Below, in pieces: positions 45,590 to 57,839 of a DNA stretch of 64,000 nt. The DNA is from Megaustenia siamemsis. Lineage: Eukaryota > Mollusca > Gastropoda > Stylommatophora > Ariophantidae. Made by a program: the position numbers and the translations under genes. The DNA is taken from NCBI GenBank assembly GCA_032433765.1, contig JAVIAB010000159.1, positions 57,853,542 through 57,917,541 on the forward strand, read 5' to 3'. Numbering within the stretch: the stretch's first letter is position 1; each line of letters begins with the position of its first letter. Below the pieces are notes generated by a model that saw only the letters and a program-made list of their open reading frames with translations, was not told the origin of the DNA and made no database searches.

Positions 45590-47420
45590 GTCATCAAACA
45601 ATACACCGCTATCATCTTTTGCCAACAACTAATGCATGCATGTCATTTATGTCATGTAAAACATGTAATACATCTCTATCACCTTTTGCCAACAACTAAT
45701 ACATGCATGTCATTTATGTCATGTAAAACATGTAATACATCTATATCACCTTTTGCCAACAACTAATACATGCATGTCATTTATGTCACGTAAATCATGT
45801 AATACATCTCTATCATCTTTTGCCAACAACTAATACATGCATGTCATTTATGTCATGTAAAACATGTAATACATCTCTATCACCTTTTGCCAACAACTAA
45901 TACATGCATGTCATTTATGTCATGTAAATCATGTAATACATCTCTATCATCTTTTGCCAACAACTAATACATGCATGTCATTTATGTCATGTAAAACATG
46001 TAATACATCTCTATCATCTTTTGCCAACAACTAATACATGCATGTCATTTATGTCATGTAAATCATGTAATACATCTCTATCATCTTTTGCCAACAACTA
46101 ATACATGCATGTCATTTATGTCATGTAAAACATGTAATACATCTCTATCATCTTTTGCCAACAACTAATACATGCATGTCATTTATGTCATGTAAATCAT
46201 GTAATACATCTCTATCATCTTTTGCCAACAACTAATACAATCATATCATTTATGTCATGTAAAACATGTAATACATCTCTATAATCCTTTGCCAACAACT
46301 AATACATGCATGTCATTTATGTCATGTAAAACATGTAATACATCTCTATCACCTTTTGCCAACAACTAATACATGCATGTCATTTATGTCATGTAAAACA
46401 TGTAATACATCTCTATCATCTTTTGCCAACAACTAATACATGCATTTCATTTATGTCATGTAAAACATGTAATACATCTCTATCACCTTTTGCCAACAAC
46501 TAATACATGCATGTCATTTATGTCATGTAAAACATGTAATACATCTATATCACCTTTTGCCAACAACTAATACATGCATGGCATATATGTCATGTAAATC
46601 ATGTAATACATCTCTATCATCTTTTGCCAACAACTAATACAATCATGTCATTTATGTCATGTAAAACATGTAATACATCTCTATCACCTTTTGCCAACAA
46701 CTAATACATGCATGTCATTTATGTCATGTAAATCATGTAATACATCTCTATCATCTTTTGCCAACAACTAATACATACATGTCATTTATGTCATGTAAAA
46801 CATGTAATACATCTCTATCATCTTTTGCCAACAACTAATACATGCATGCCATTTATGTCATCTAAAATATGTAATACATCTCTATCATCTTTTGCCAACA
46901 ACTAATACATGCATGTCATTTATGTCATGTAAAACATGTAATACATCTCTATCATCTTTTGCCAACAACTAATACATGCATTTCATTTATGTCATGTAAA
47001 ACATGTAATACATCTCTATCATCTTTTGCCAACAACTAATACATGCATGTCATTTATGTCATGTAAAACATGTAATACATCTCTATCATCTTTTGCCAAC
47101 AACTAATACATGCATTTCATTTATGTCATGTAAAACATGTAATACATCTCTATCACCTTTTGCCAACAACTAATACATGCATGTCATTTATGTCATGTAA
47201 AACATGGAATACATCTATATCACCTTTTGCCAACAACTAATACATGCATGTCATTTATGTCATGTAAATCATGTAATACATCTCTATCATCTTTTGCCAA
47301 CAACTAATACAATCATGTCATTTATATCATGTAAAACATGTAATACATCTCTATCATCTTTTGCCAACAACTAATACATGCATGTCATTTATGTCTTGTA
47401 AAACATGTAATACATCGCTT
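45590..47420. repeat. 67-bp minisatellite, about 27 copies
   Basis: Units contain CATCTTTTGCCAACAACTAA, TACATGCATGTCATTTATGT and CATGTAAAACATGTAATACA. Two variants (AAAACATG and AAATCATG) tend to alternate in the left third. Each unit carries the near-palindromes ATGCAT and CATGTAAAACATG. Confidence 0.95.
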
Positions 47421-47890
47421 TCATCGTTAGTCAACAGTAATGGGACACACGTTTATAAAACTGTGCAGCATCAGGTAAACTGATCATCAGAAGTAGCCCC
47501 GTCGAGCAAGTGCTGTCGCCCTTCAGCTTTGTGTTACTCTAGGGAATGTCAGCTTGATCAATACTCTCAGACGTTTATGGCCTCCAGCTGCATTTAATCT
47601 AAAGGCTCACACTGTATTTGGCATATACTAATCAAACTTATTATTCACAACACGTTTGATCGATTCTTCTGTTCCTACCTAATCGTGCAATCTTAGCTTT
47701 AGTCCGACAAATTGATGTCCTTATTGTCATGGCGGCTGTGTAAAGTTAGTTGTGTTTTATGTGATTGTCTAATAAATGCATTTGGATAACTCTTCGCTGA
47801 AACTAATCCTCGTATTATCGGTGGAAATCTGACACGGTGTGGTGGGCCAGCAACTGATAGCAAATTATAACGATATGGCGGTGTGAGAAA
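47421..47890. other. No recognisable feature
   Basis: Unique mixed-composition sequence without ORF. Confidence 0.4.
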
Positions 47891-47899
47891 TCCACTTAT

Positions 47900-49130
47900 T
47901 TGAAATGTTGCTACTGCAAATGTGGGGTGTGACTCCGATTCAATTAATGATGTAACTTTTTTATCCCCTTACTCCCCAGCATTTGATGATTCAGGGATTA
48001 GACTGTCGTTGTGATGCATAACTAGGGTGTGTGTCAGGAACAGTTGATGTGTAATTGTAGGTACTCTATAATTGCCTGATCCTCAGATTATTTTGGGATT
48101 GCTCATATTGCCAGAGTCAGCATAATGCTTTTTTCGGCTGACTCAGCAAAAGTCTTCACTGCTCTTGTTCACATTTTCCACTCTCTTCATTCCAAGCTGC
48201 TTTAATAGGCTGTAGAGTGATGTGGCCTCGCGTCAGTTTCACCGACCCCAGAAGTGACCATCCTGATTTGAGATTCCTGCTTTCTCAGGTCGGTGGTTAG
48301 ATCATTAAATTTGGTTAATTGTCATGAATGTTATTCATCTATCCTGATTTCGTATGGTTCAGTGAACTATTAGAATTATGCTGAGCATATTTGTGTGTAC
48401 CTGGAAATTATGGACACATCTCAGTTCAATTGCTGGACCTAGTTACTTGCCTCGTGCTGAGATGTCAGCAGCCACCTTTCAGTCATTCACTATGTTCAGG
48501 AACGTTGAGTCATTCAGCATCCATCTCTCAATAGATGCTTGTTTTGTAGCTGGTCCAACTTCACGGTTGTCCTCCTTCCCACCCCGTCTACGACAGTAGC
48601 TAGTTCATTCAGCACTTCGTTGTGTTGGTCAAGTATTGTCTTGAAAGAGGAATGAACATGTTCTTTCTTCTGTCTTCCATGGCAAAGAGGGCTAAGTGTT
48701 GTCTGTCTTTCCCCACTTCACAAAGTTGTAGGATGATGGTAGAAGGCTGTACAAAAACATGATCATGTAGCTAAGCCACAGCGATGGCATATGGTTAATA
48801 TCATTCCATGTAATCGGTCTCTGAAAGGCTCTTCCCATGTTGTCCATTGACCTTGCCGTGCCTGGTGTGCTGCCTCTTGATCACATGTGTTCTTCGCGTT
48901 GTCTGTGATCTCTCCAACAACTGTGTCCCTACGTTTTGATTCGTGTGACCACCACTGCATGTAGCCGTTATCAAACCCTTGCCTGTTCGTCTCCTGTAGC
49001 CCATCACAACCTTCAGTGTGAAACTTTCACATGTTTCCTTTACTGCTACTCACGCTTGCCAATTTCAATCGATCATCAAAGTGGGTTCCACCGCCCGGAC
49101 TGCTTCGTCTGATGAACTTTGAATCATAAC
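47900..49130 (-). mobile_element. Decayed retroelement remnant (LINE-type, C-terminal half)
   Basis: The minus strand gives QARQGQWTTWEEPFRDRLHG, then LSPLCHGRQKKEHVHSSFKT and ILDQHNEVLNELATVVDG, then SLYSLLKQLGMKRV far downstream. A W-x-x-W-E block, then C-x2-C-x-G-x(4-5)-E-H-V, then R-x-N-x-V-L is the order I associate with the C-terminus of a group of invertebrate RT elements. It is broken by several stops. Assignment is by eye. Confidence 0.5.
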
Positions 49131-49139
49131 TAACTGTTT

Positions 49140-49428
49140 GTCTAGCTATACCGGTTGTATATTCCTCCACGTCTGAAATAAACGGGAGAACGAGATTAGC
49201 TTTACATTTAGGTTACGTTTATTTCACCAGTTAACAGTCAGAATCTCCATGTACTCACAGTTAAAACTTACATATGATATAATCGTTAACTGTTAGTTCA
49301 TTCGTGTCCTGTTTGGGCAGCTGTGTGTACATTCGTGCCCCCACTGATAAGACAATGGTCAATTAGTTAATTTATCTAGGACTGAAACCAGCACAGATGT
49401 AGAAATTATCCATTCATTCATAACTAGT
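49140..49428. other. No recognisable feature
   Basis: AT-rich, a few short repeats. Nothing identified. Confidence 0.4.
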
Positions 49429-49441
49429 AAGCTCATAGTAC

Positions 49442-49703
49442 GAGGGAGCCGCGATAGCTCAGTGGTTAGTGAACTGGACTACCACGGACAAGGGGTAGGG
49501 TTCGATCACAACCGACGGCTTCCGGGTTCACCCAGCCTTAAATGGGTACCGGATTTTTTTCTGGGAAAGTAAAGCAGCACGGGCGCAATACTGACCACAT
49601 TACCCCAAAAATCATGTGCTGAAGGTCTGTAAAATATAGGGTCACTAACACCATATTTCTCTATACGCCACTTGGCGTGACGGGGGTACTTAAGAAGAAA
49701 AAG
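49442..49703 (+). mobile_element. tRNA-derived SINE, copy 3, with a 13-bp target duplication
   Basis: The head reads GGGAGCCGCGATAGCTCAGT (A box), then GGTTCGATCACAACC (B box). The end reads CCACTTGGCGTGACGGGGG, followed by an A/G-rich tail (TAAGAAGAAAAAG). AAGCTCATAGTAC occurs directly before (49429-49441) and after (49704-49716) the element. The perfect duplicate suggests a fairly recent insertion. Confidence 0.95.
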
Positions 49704-49719
49704 AAGCTCATAGTACACT

Positions 49720-50245
49720 CATATTAGTATGAAACATGACGTTACATAAATGCCTCAGTGATGAAGACAATAATTCACGCTTTAGATCATCATTCAACAG
49801 TGACTGTGTGCATATCATCAATAATAAGAAAAATTCGATCATATATCCACTAATTAAATACACAAAAATACATGCATTATTCAGCTGTTAGCACTTTCAT
49901 GATTGTATTAAACAACAAATAATAATTTATATAATCAACGCGCAAAGAAAATCTAATAATCAGGACATCTGGATTATAGAGGGTGAAAAATCAGATTACA
50001 AATGAACCCATATTTCAAGAATTAGTTCATCAATGTCAAATCATATAACTAGTTATTAAGTATCTGTCATAACAGGCAAATAACAGTAATATGTATCCCA
50101 AATAGTCAATATACAGGACAAACACAGCCTCACTACTCAAACCTTAGTACATATATATCTAAATAATCAATAGCCAGTACATACATAACATCAGTAGTCA
50201 AAAATGTGTAGACTTATACATTTATTAGAATAAACATTCAGTTAA
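49720..50245. other. Intronic AT-rich sequence, no gene
   Basis: Contains worn single units resembling the next minisatellite (AGTCAATA...CAGTACATA). No coding signal. Confidence 0.4.
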
Positions 50246-50249
50246 TGTG

Positions 50250-50710
50250 TAACCTCACTAGTCAATATTCACCAACTCACATAACTTCGCTAGTTAACAA
50301 TCAGCACAAGAGTAACCTCACCACTCATTCTTCACCAACTCACATAACTTCGCTAGTTAACAATCAACACAAAGAGTAACCTCACCAGTCATTATTCACC
50401 AACTCATATAACTTCGCTAGTTAACAATCAACACAAGAGTAACCTCACTAGGTCATTATTCACCAACTCACATAACTTCGCTAGTTAACAATCAACACAA
50501 GAGTAACCTCACTAGGTCATTATTCACCAACTCACATAACTTCGCTAGTTAACAATCAGCACAAGAGTAATCTCACCACTCATTATTCACCAACTCACAT
50601 AACTTCGCTAGTTAACAATCAGCACAAGAGTAACCTCACTAGGTCATTATTCACCAACTCACATAACTTCGCTAGTTAACAATCAACACAAAGAGTAACC
50701 TTACCAGTCA
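50250..50710. repeat. About 62-bp minisatellite, 7 copies
   Basis: Units contain TTCACCAACTCACATAACTT, CGCTAGTTAACAATCAACAC and AAGAGTAACCTCACTAGGTC. High identity between copies. It ends 245 bp before exon A4. Confidence 0.95.
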
Positions 50711-50953
50711 TTAATACATTTGTAACCACATCAGTCTGAAATCATCTGCTTGCGTTAAACCTCACCAGCCAAATTAACAATATAGCCAACAGGTATATGA
50801 CCAAACTAAATAGCAAACAGTGCATTCTCTTTATACAACGTAAATATTATAAATACCTCACTAACTAACATACAGTAGACACACATTCATCTATTAACTG
50901 ATCAATAAAACAATAAGTGTAAGGATTATTATGTCATTGTTTGTATCCCATAG

Positions 50954-51071
50954 CGCTAGCTGACCCAGCAGATTACAACTGTGACACGTTAAATAAATGC
51001 TTGGCCAGAAATACGGCAACTCTTAAGCGATTATACAATGCACAAAATAACATACATACGGCACTGTGTCA
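50954..51071 (+). CDS. Exon A4 of the A/B modular gene
   Basis: A 118-bp exon with acceptor TTTGTATCCCATAG and donor CA|GTGAGTAT, phases 1 and 2. It encodes ALADPADYNCDTLNKCLARN, then TATLKRLYNAQNNIHTALC and a split Gln. Cysteines at 9, 15 and 38. It is the shortest A exon; the loop before the last cysteine is two residues shorter. Its last seven bases (TGTGTCA) are the start of the 54-bp unit amplified about 100-fold downstream. Any splicing from a later copy would read TGA right after the Gln codon, so only the first donor gives the open frame into B4. Confidence 0.8.
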
Positions 51072-54000
51072 GTGAGTATTGAAGGAAATGACTTCAGTTT
51101 ATGACAGCCATGAGACTATGTGTCAGTGAGTATTGAAGGAAATGACTTCAGTTTATGACAGCCATGAGACTATGTGTCAGTGAGTATTGAAGGAAATGAC
51201 TTCAGTTTATGACAGCCATGAGATTATGTGTCAGTGAGTATTGAAGGAAATGACTTCAGTTTATGACAGCCATGAGACTATGTGTCAGTGAGTATTGAAG
51301 GAAATGACTTCATTTTATGACAGCCATGAGACTATGTGTCAGTGAGTATTGAAGGAAATGACTTCATTTTATGACAGCCATGAGACTATGTGTCAGTGAG
51401 TATTGAAGGAAATGACTTCATTTTATGACAGCCATGAGACTATGTGTCAGTGAGTATTGAAGGAAATGACTTCAGTTTATGACAGCCATGAGACTATGTG
51501 TCAGTGAGTATTGAAGGAAATGACTTCAGTTTATGACAGCCATGAGACTATGTGTCAGTGAGTATTGAAGGAAATGACTTCAGTTTATGACAGCCATGAG
51601 ACTATGTGTCAGTGAGTATTGAAGGAAATGACTTCAGTTTATGACAGCCATGAGACTATGTGTCAGTGAGTATTGAAGGAAATGACTTCATTTTATGACA
51701 GCCATGAGACTATGTGTCAGTGAGTATTGAAGGAAATGACTTCAGTTTATGACAGCCATGAGACTATGTGTCAGTGAGTATTGAAGGAAATGACTTCAGT
51801 TTATGACAGCCATGAGACTATGTGTCAGTGAGTATTGAAGGAAATGACTTCATTTTATGACAGCCATGAGACTATGTGTCAGTGAGTATTGAAGGAAATG
51901 ACTTCATTTTATGACAGCCATGAGACTATGTGTCAGTGAGTATTGAAGGAAATGACTTCATTTTATGACAGCCATGAGACTATGTGTCAGTGAGTATTGA
52001 AGGAAATGACTTCAGTTTATGACAGCCATGAGACTATGTGTCAGTGAGTATTGAAGGAAATGACTTCATTTTATGACAGCCATGAGACTATGTGTCAGTG
52101 AGTATTGAAGGAAATGACTTCATTTTATGACAGCCATGAGACTATGTGTCAGTGAGTATTGAAGGAAATGACTTCAGTTTATGACAGCCATGAGACTATG
52201 TGTCAGTGAGTATTGAAGGAAATGACTTCAGTTTATGACAGCCATGAGACTATGTGTCAGTGAGTATTGAAGGAAATGACTTCAGTTTATGACAGCCATG
52301 AGACTATGTGTCAGTGAGTATTGAAGGAAATGACTTCAGTTTATGACAGCCATGAGACTATGTGTCAGTGAGTATTGAAGGAAATGACTTCATTTTATGA
52401 CAGCCATGAGACTATGTGTCAGTGAGTATTGAATGAAATGGCTTCAGTTTATGACAGCCATGAGACTATGTGTCAGTGAGTATTGAATGAAATGACTTCA
52501 GTTTATGACAGCCATGAGACTATGTGTCGGTGAGTATTGAAGGAAATGACTTCAGTTTATGACATCCATGAGACTATGTGTCAGTGAGTATTGAAGGGAA
52601 TGACTTCAGTTTATGACAGCCATGAGACTATGTGTCAGTGAGTATTGAAGGGAATGACTTCAGTTTATGACAGCCATGAGACTATGTGTCAGTGAGTATT
52701 GAATGAAATGACTTCAGTTTATGACAGCCATGAGACTATGTGTCAGTGAGTATTGCAGGAAATGACTTCAGTTTATGACAGCCATGAGACTATGTGTCAG
52801 TGAGTATTGAAGGAAATGACTTCAGTTTATGACAGCCATGAGACTATGTGTCAGTGAGTATTGAAGGAAATGACTTCAGTTTATGACAGCCATGAGACTA
52901 TGTGTCAGTGAGTATTGCAGGAAATGACTTCAGTTTATGACAGCCATGAGACTATGTGTCAGTGAGTATTGAAGGAAATGACTTCAGTTTATGACAGCCA
53001 TGAGACTATGTGTCGGTGAGTATTGAATGAAATGACTTCAGTTTATGACAGCCATGAGACTATGTGTCAGTGAGTATTGAATGAAATGACTTCAGTTTAT
53101 GACAGCCATGAGACTATGTGTCAGTGAGTATTGAAGGGAATGGCTTCAGTTTATGACAGCCATGAGACTATGTGTCAGTGAGTATTGAATGAAATGACTT
53201 CAGTTTATGACATCCATGAGACTATGTGTCAGTGAGTATTGAAGGGAATGACTTCAGTTTATGACAGCCATGAGACTATGTGTCAGTGAGTATTGAATGA
53301 AATGACTTCAGTTTATGACAGCCATGAGACTATGTGTCGGTGAGTATTGAAGGAAATGACTTCAGTTTATGACATCCATGAGACTATGTGTCAGTGAGTA
53401 TTGAATGAAATGACTTCAGTTTATGACAGCCATGAGACTATGTGTCAGTGAGTATTGAATGAAATGACTTCAGTTTATGACAGCCATGAGACTATGTGTC
53501 GGTGAGTATTGAATGAAATGACTTCAGTTTATGACAGCCATGAGACTATGTGTCAGTGAGTATTGAATGAAATGACTTCAGTTTATGACAGCCATGAGAC
53601 TATGTGTCAGTGAGTATTGAAGGAAATGACTTCAGTTTATGACAGCCATGAGACTATGTGTCGGTGAGTATTGAAGGAAATGACTTCAGTTTATGACAGC
53701 CATGAGACTATGTGTCAGTGAGTATTGAAGGAAATGACTTCAGTTTATGACAGCCATGAGACTATGTGTCAGTGAGTATTGAAGGAAATGACTTCAGTTT
53801 ATGACAGCCATGAGACTATGTGTCAGTGAGTATTGAAGGAAATGACTTCAGTTTATGACAGCCATGAGACTATGTGTCAGTGAGTATTGAAGGAAATGAC
53901 TTCAGTTTATGACAGCCATGAGACTATGTGTCAGTGAGTATTGAAGGAAATGACTTCAGTTTATGACAGCCATGAGACTATGTGTCAGTGAGTATTGAAG

Positions 54001-56530
54001 GAAATGACTTCAGTTTATGACAGCCATGAGACTATGTGTCAGTGAGTATTGAAGGAAATGACTTCAGTTTATGACAGCCATGAGACTATGTGTCAGTGAG
54101 TATTGAAGGAAATGACTTCAGTTTATGACAGCCATGAGACTATGTGTCAGTGAGTATTGAATGAAATGACTTCAGTTTATGACAGCCATGAGACTATGTG
54201 TCAGTGAGTATTGAATGAAATGGCTTCAGTTTATGACAGCCATGAGACTATGTGTCAGTGAGTATTGAATGAAATGGCTTCAGTTTATGACAGCCATGAG
54301 ACTATGTGTCAGTGAGTATTGAATGAAATGACTTCAGTTTATGACAGCCATGAGACTATGTGTCAGTGAGTATTGAATGAAATGGCTTCAGTTTATGACA
54401 GCCATGAGATTATGTGTCGGTGAGTATTGAATGAAATGACTTCAGTTTATGACAGCCATAAGACTATGTGTCAGTGAGTATTGAATGAAATGACTTCAGT
54501 TTATGACAGCCATGAGACTATGTGTCAGTGAGTATTGAAGGAAATGACTTCAGTTTATGACAGCCATGAGACTATGTGTCAGTGAGTATTGAATGAAATG
54601 ACTTCAGTTTATGACAGCCATGAGACTATGTGTCAGTGAGTATTGAATGAAATGGCTTCAGTTTATGACAGCCATGAGATTATGTGTCGGTGAGTATTGA
54701 ATGAAATGGCTTCAGTTTATGACAGCCATGAGACTATGTGTCAGTGAGTATTGAATGAAATGACTTCAGTTTATGACAGCCATGAGACTATGTGTCAGTG
54801 AGTATTGAATGAAATGACTTCAGTTTATGACAGCCATAAGACTATGTGTCAGTGAGTATTGAATGAAATGACTTCAGTTTATGACAGCCATAAGACTATG
54901 TGTCAGTGAGTATTGAATGAAATGACTTCAGTTTATGACAGCCATGAGACTATGTGTCAGTGAGTATTGAAGGAAATGACTTCAGTTTATGACAGCCATG
55001 AGACTATGTGTCGGTGAGTATTGAAGGAAATGACTTCAGTTTATGACAGCCATGAGACTATGTGTCAGTGAGTATTGAATGAAATGACTTCAGTTTATGA
55101 CAGCCATGAGACTATGTGTCGGTGAGTATTGAATGAAATGACTTCAGTTTATGACAGCCATGAGACTATGTGTCGGTGAGTATTGAACGAAATGACCTCA
55201 GTTTATGACATCCATGAGACTATGTGTCGGTGAGTATTGAACGAAATGACTTCAGTTTATGACAGCCATGAGATTATGTGTCGGTGAGTATTGAAGGAAA
55301 TGACTTCAGTTTATGACAGCCATGAGACTATGTGTCGGTGAGTATTGAACGAAATGACTTCAGTTTATGACAGCCATGAGATTATGTGTCGGTGAGTATT
55401 GAAGGAAATGACTTCAGTTTATGACAGCCATGAGACTATGTGTCGGTGAGTATTGCAGGAAATGACTTCAGTTTATGACAGCCATGAGACTATGTGTCGG
55501 TGAGTATTGCATGAAATGACTTCAGTTTATGACAGCCATGAGACTATGTGTCGGTGAGTATTGAACGAAATGACTTCAGTTTATGACAGCCATGAGATTA
55601 TGTGTCGGTGAGTATTGAAGGAAATGACTTCAGTTTATGACAGCCATGAGACTATGTGTCGGTGAGTATTGCAGGAAATGACTTCAGTTTATGACAGCCA
55701 TGAGATTATGTGTCGGTGAGTATTGAAGGAAATGACTTCAGTTTATGACAGCCATGAGACTATGTGTCGGTGAGTATTGCAGGAAATGACTTCAGTTTAT
55801 GACAGCCATGAGACTATGTGTCGGTGAGTATTGAACGAAATGACTTCAGTTTATGACAGCCATGAGATTATGTGTCGGTGAGTATTGAAGGAAATGACTT
55901 CAGTTTATGACAGCCATGAGACTATGTGTCGGTGAGTATTGCAGGAAATGACTTCAGTTTATGACAGCCATGAGATTATGTGTCGGTGAGTATTGAACGA
56001 AATGACTTCAGTTTATGACAGCCATGAGACTATGTGTCGGTGAGTATTGAAGGAAATGACTTCAGTTTATGACAGCCATGAGACTATGTGTCGGTGAGTA
56101 TTGCAGGAAATGACTTCAGTTTATGACAGCCATGAGACTATGTGTCGGTGAGTATTGAAGGAAATGACTTCAGTTTATGACAGCCATGAGGCTATGTGTC
56201 GTTGAGTATTGAAGGAAATGACTTCAGTTTATGACAGACATGAGATTATGTGTTGGTGAGTATTGAAGGAAATGACTTCAGTTTATGACAGACATGAGAT
56301 TATGTGTCGGTGAGTATTGAAGGAAATGACTTCAGTTTATGACAGCCATGAGACTATGTGTCGTTGAGTATTGAAGGAAATGACTTCAGTTTATGACAGA
56401 CATGAGATTATGTGTCGTTGAGTATTGAAGGAAATGACTTCAGTTTATGACAGCCATGAGACTATGTGTCGGTGAGTATTTAAGGAAATGACTTCAGTTT
56501 ATGACAGCCATGAGACTATGTGTCGGTGGG
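51065..56530. repeat. 54-bp minisatellite made of an amplified exon-intron boundary, about 101 copies
   Basis: The unit runs TGTGTCAGTGAGTATTGAAG, GAAATGACTTCAGTTTATGA, CAGCCATGAGACTA. The first copy begins with the last 7 bases of exon A4, followed by the first 47 bases of its intron. All units keep TGTC(A/G)GTGAGT, a full 5' splice site, until the last, where it becomes GGTGGGTTTTT. Variant positions: GAAGG, GAATG, GAACG, GCAGG; CAGTTT or CATTTT; CAG or CGG at the boundary. The intron after A2 shows the single-copy ancestor of the unit. Confidence 0.97.
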
Positions 56531-56790
56531 TTTTTTTGTTTAGATACATCACTCCAATAAATAAAACTGTAGCGTTCAGTTTGTTGCACACGTTTGGCAA
56601 TGGCGGAGACACCTATTTACTAATAAGAACACAAATAGACTCAAATACCACACAACACTCTTCATGAGCATTGATAACATTAAGATATATATATGAGTCG
56701 ACTATGTGTATTCATAAAGGAGAATGCCACCACTTTAGCCTTCATAAATAACGTATTGTTTCCATCTAACAGCCTCATCATTGATCAGAG
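56531..56790 (+). other. Intron sequence homologous to the intron after exon A2
   Basis: TTAGATACATCACT, CAGTTTGTTGCACACGTTTG and GGAGACAC parallel TTAGATAAATTACT, CAGTTTGTAGCACACATTTG and GGGGATAC after A2 (23605-23690). It marks the original continuation of the A4 intron beyond the array. Confidence 0.7.
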
Positions 56791-56799
56791 CCTACAATC

Positions 56800-57242
56800 A
56801 AAACTAAATATAAACAAGAACTGAAGCATGGGACAACAGTAGCACAAAAGAAGCCATATTTAGAATGATAACATTGATTAAAAAGTACATAGAAGTAAAC
56901 AAACCAATATATGCATGCTTCATGGACCACACCGAAGCTTTCGATAGAATACACTATCATCAACTTATAGACTGCCTGAAAAATTTTTACTGGGAGCAAA
57001 CAGCAATAATAAAATATAACATTGAGAAATCTACACCCATGAATATAAAAAAGAGAAGTAAGACAAGGATTCATCCTATCACCAAGCGTGTTCAATCTAT
57101 ACACTGGACAAATCTTTAAAAACATCTCAGAGATGCCAGGCCTAAACATTAATGGATAGTAATCAATAACCTAAAATATGTTGATGATACTGTTCTACTA
57201 GCAGAAAATCCTAAAGACCTACAACAATTGCTTAATGTGATA
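56800..57242 (+). mobile_element. Non-LTR retrotransposon RT fragment, family A
   Basis: The plus strand reads YIEVNKPIYACFMDHTEAFD (motif A aspartates), a gap, then LKYVDDTVLLAENPKDLQQL (motif C; YADD changed to YVDD). It is truncated where an oppositely oriented LINE end begins. Confidence 0.75.
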
Positions 57243-57640
57243 AACATCTTCATCTTCTACCTTTTTAGATCCCTGTGGAGCATAGATCTTCAACAAACAC
57301 TTTCCAAGTCGATCTGATTTTGCCATTCTTTTAAGATCATTCCATATTTACCACCATCTTCATCTCTGCTTCTATCTGTCTTCTCCAAGAATTCCTTGGT
57401 CTTTCTCTTTGTCTTTTCCCCAGGGGATTCCAAAAAAGGGCCAGTTGCGTAATACTCTCAGTTGGCTTCCGCAGTGTGTGTCCTATACAGCGCCATCATC
57501 TTCGCTGTATCTCCTTATCCACTGGTATTTGCCTGATACATTTCCATAATTCTATGTTAGTGATTTTTTTCCTGCTATTTTCATCCGTTTATTCTGTGTA
57601 AGCTTCCATTGATGAAAGTCTGAATCTTCATGATTGTCAA
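57243..57640 (-). mobile_element. 3' end of the 11.5-kb type LINE, opposite orientation
   Basis: The minus strand reads NIELWKCIRQIPVDKEIQR, RWRCIGHTLRKPTESITQLA and FWNPLGKRQRERPRNSWRR then WKVFVEDLCSTGI. Compare 12718-13095. Head-on junction with family A at 57242. Confidence 0.8.
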
Positions 57641-57839
57641 TTTTGTTGTTTTTTTTTTTTTTGTTTTTTTTTATATGACTTGTCCATGTTTGTGAAAATT
57701 GTTTGGCTTATTTTGTTTTACAGTATGGGATAGCCAGTCCCATGCCCAATCCTCCTTTCTCGCCTCTTACGAACTTGCCTGGTAGGGTACAGCGCCGCTA
57801 TTCTTTACTCCCCTTTCGGGCCCCGGCAGCGCACGGGCG
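57641..57839. other. T-run and GC-rich patch
   Basis: A T-rich tract (57640-57675) is followed by about 125 bp that is clearly GC-richer than its surroundings (TTCGGGCCCCGGCAGCGCAC). It has no ORF and no counterpart elsewhere in the window. It lies between two LINE fragments and is probably part of one. Confidence 0.5.

Noticed and set aside
49442..49520. Possible tRNA gene
   Set aside because: A and B boxes are present, but the acceptor stem does not close, a 180-bp body follows without a terminator, and three copies share the same body. It is a SINE head.
45590..56530. CRISPR-like regular repeats
   Set aside because: Units are directly adjacent without unique spacers, and the sequence is clearly eukaryotic with introns and LINEs.
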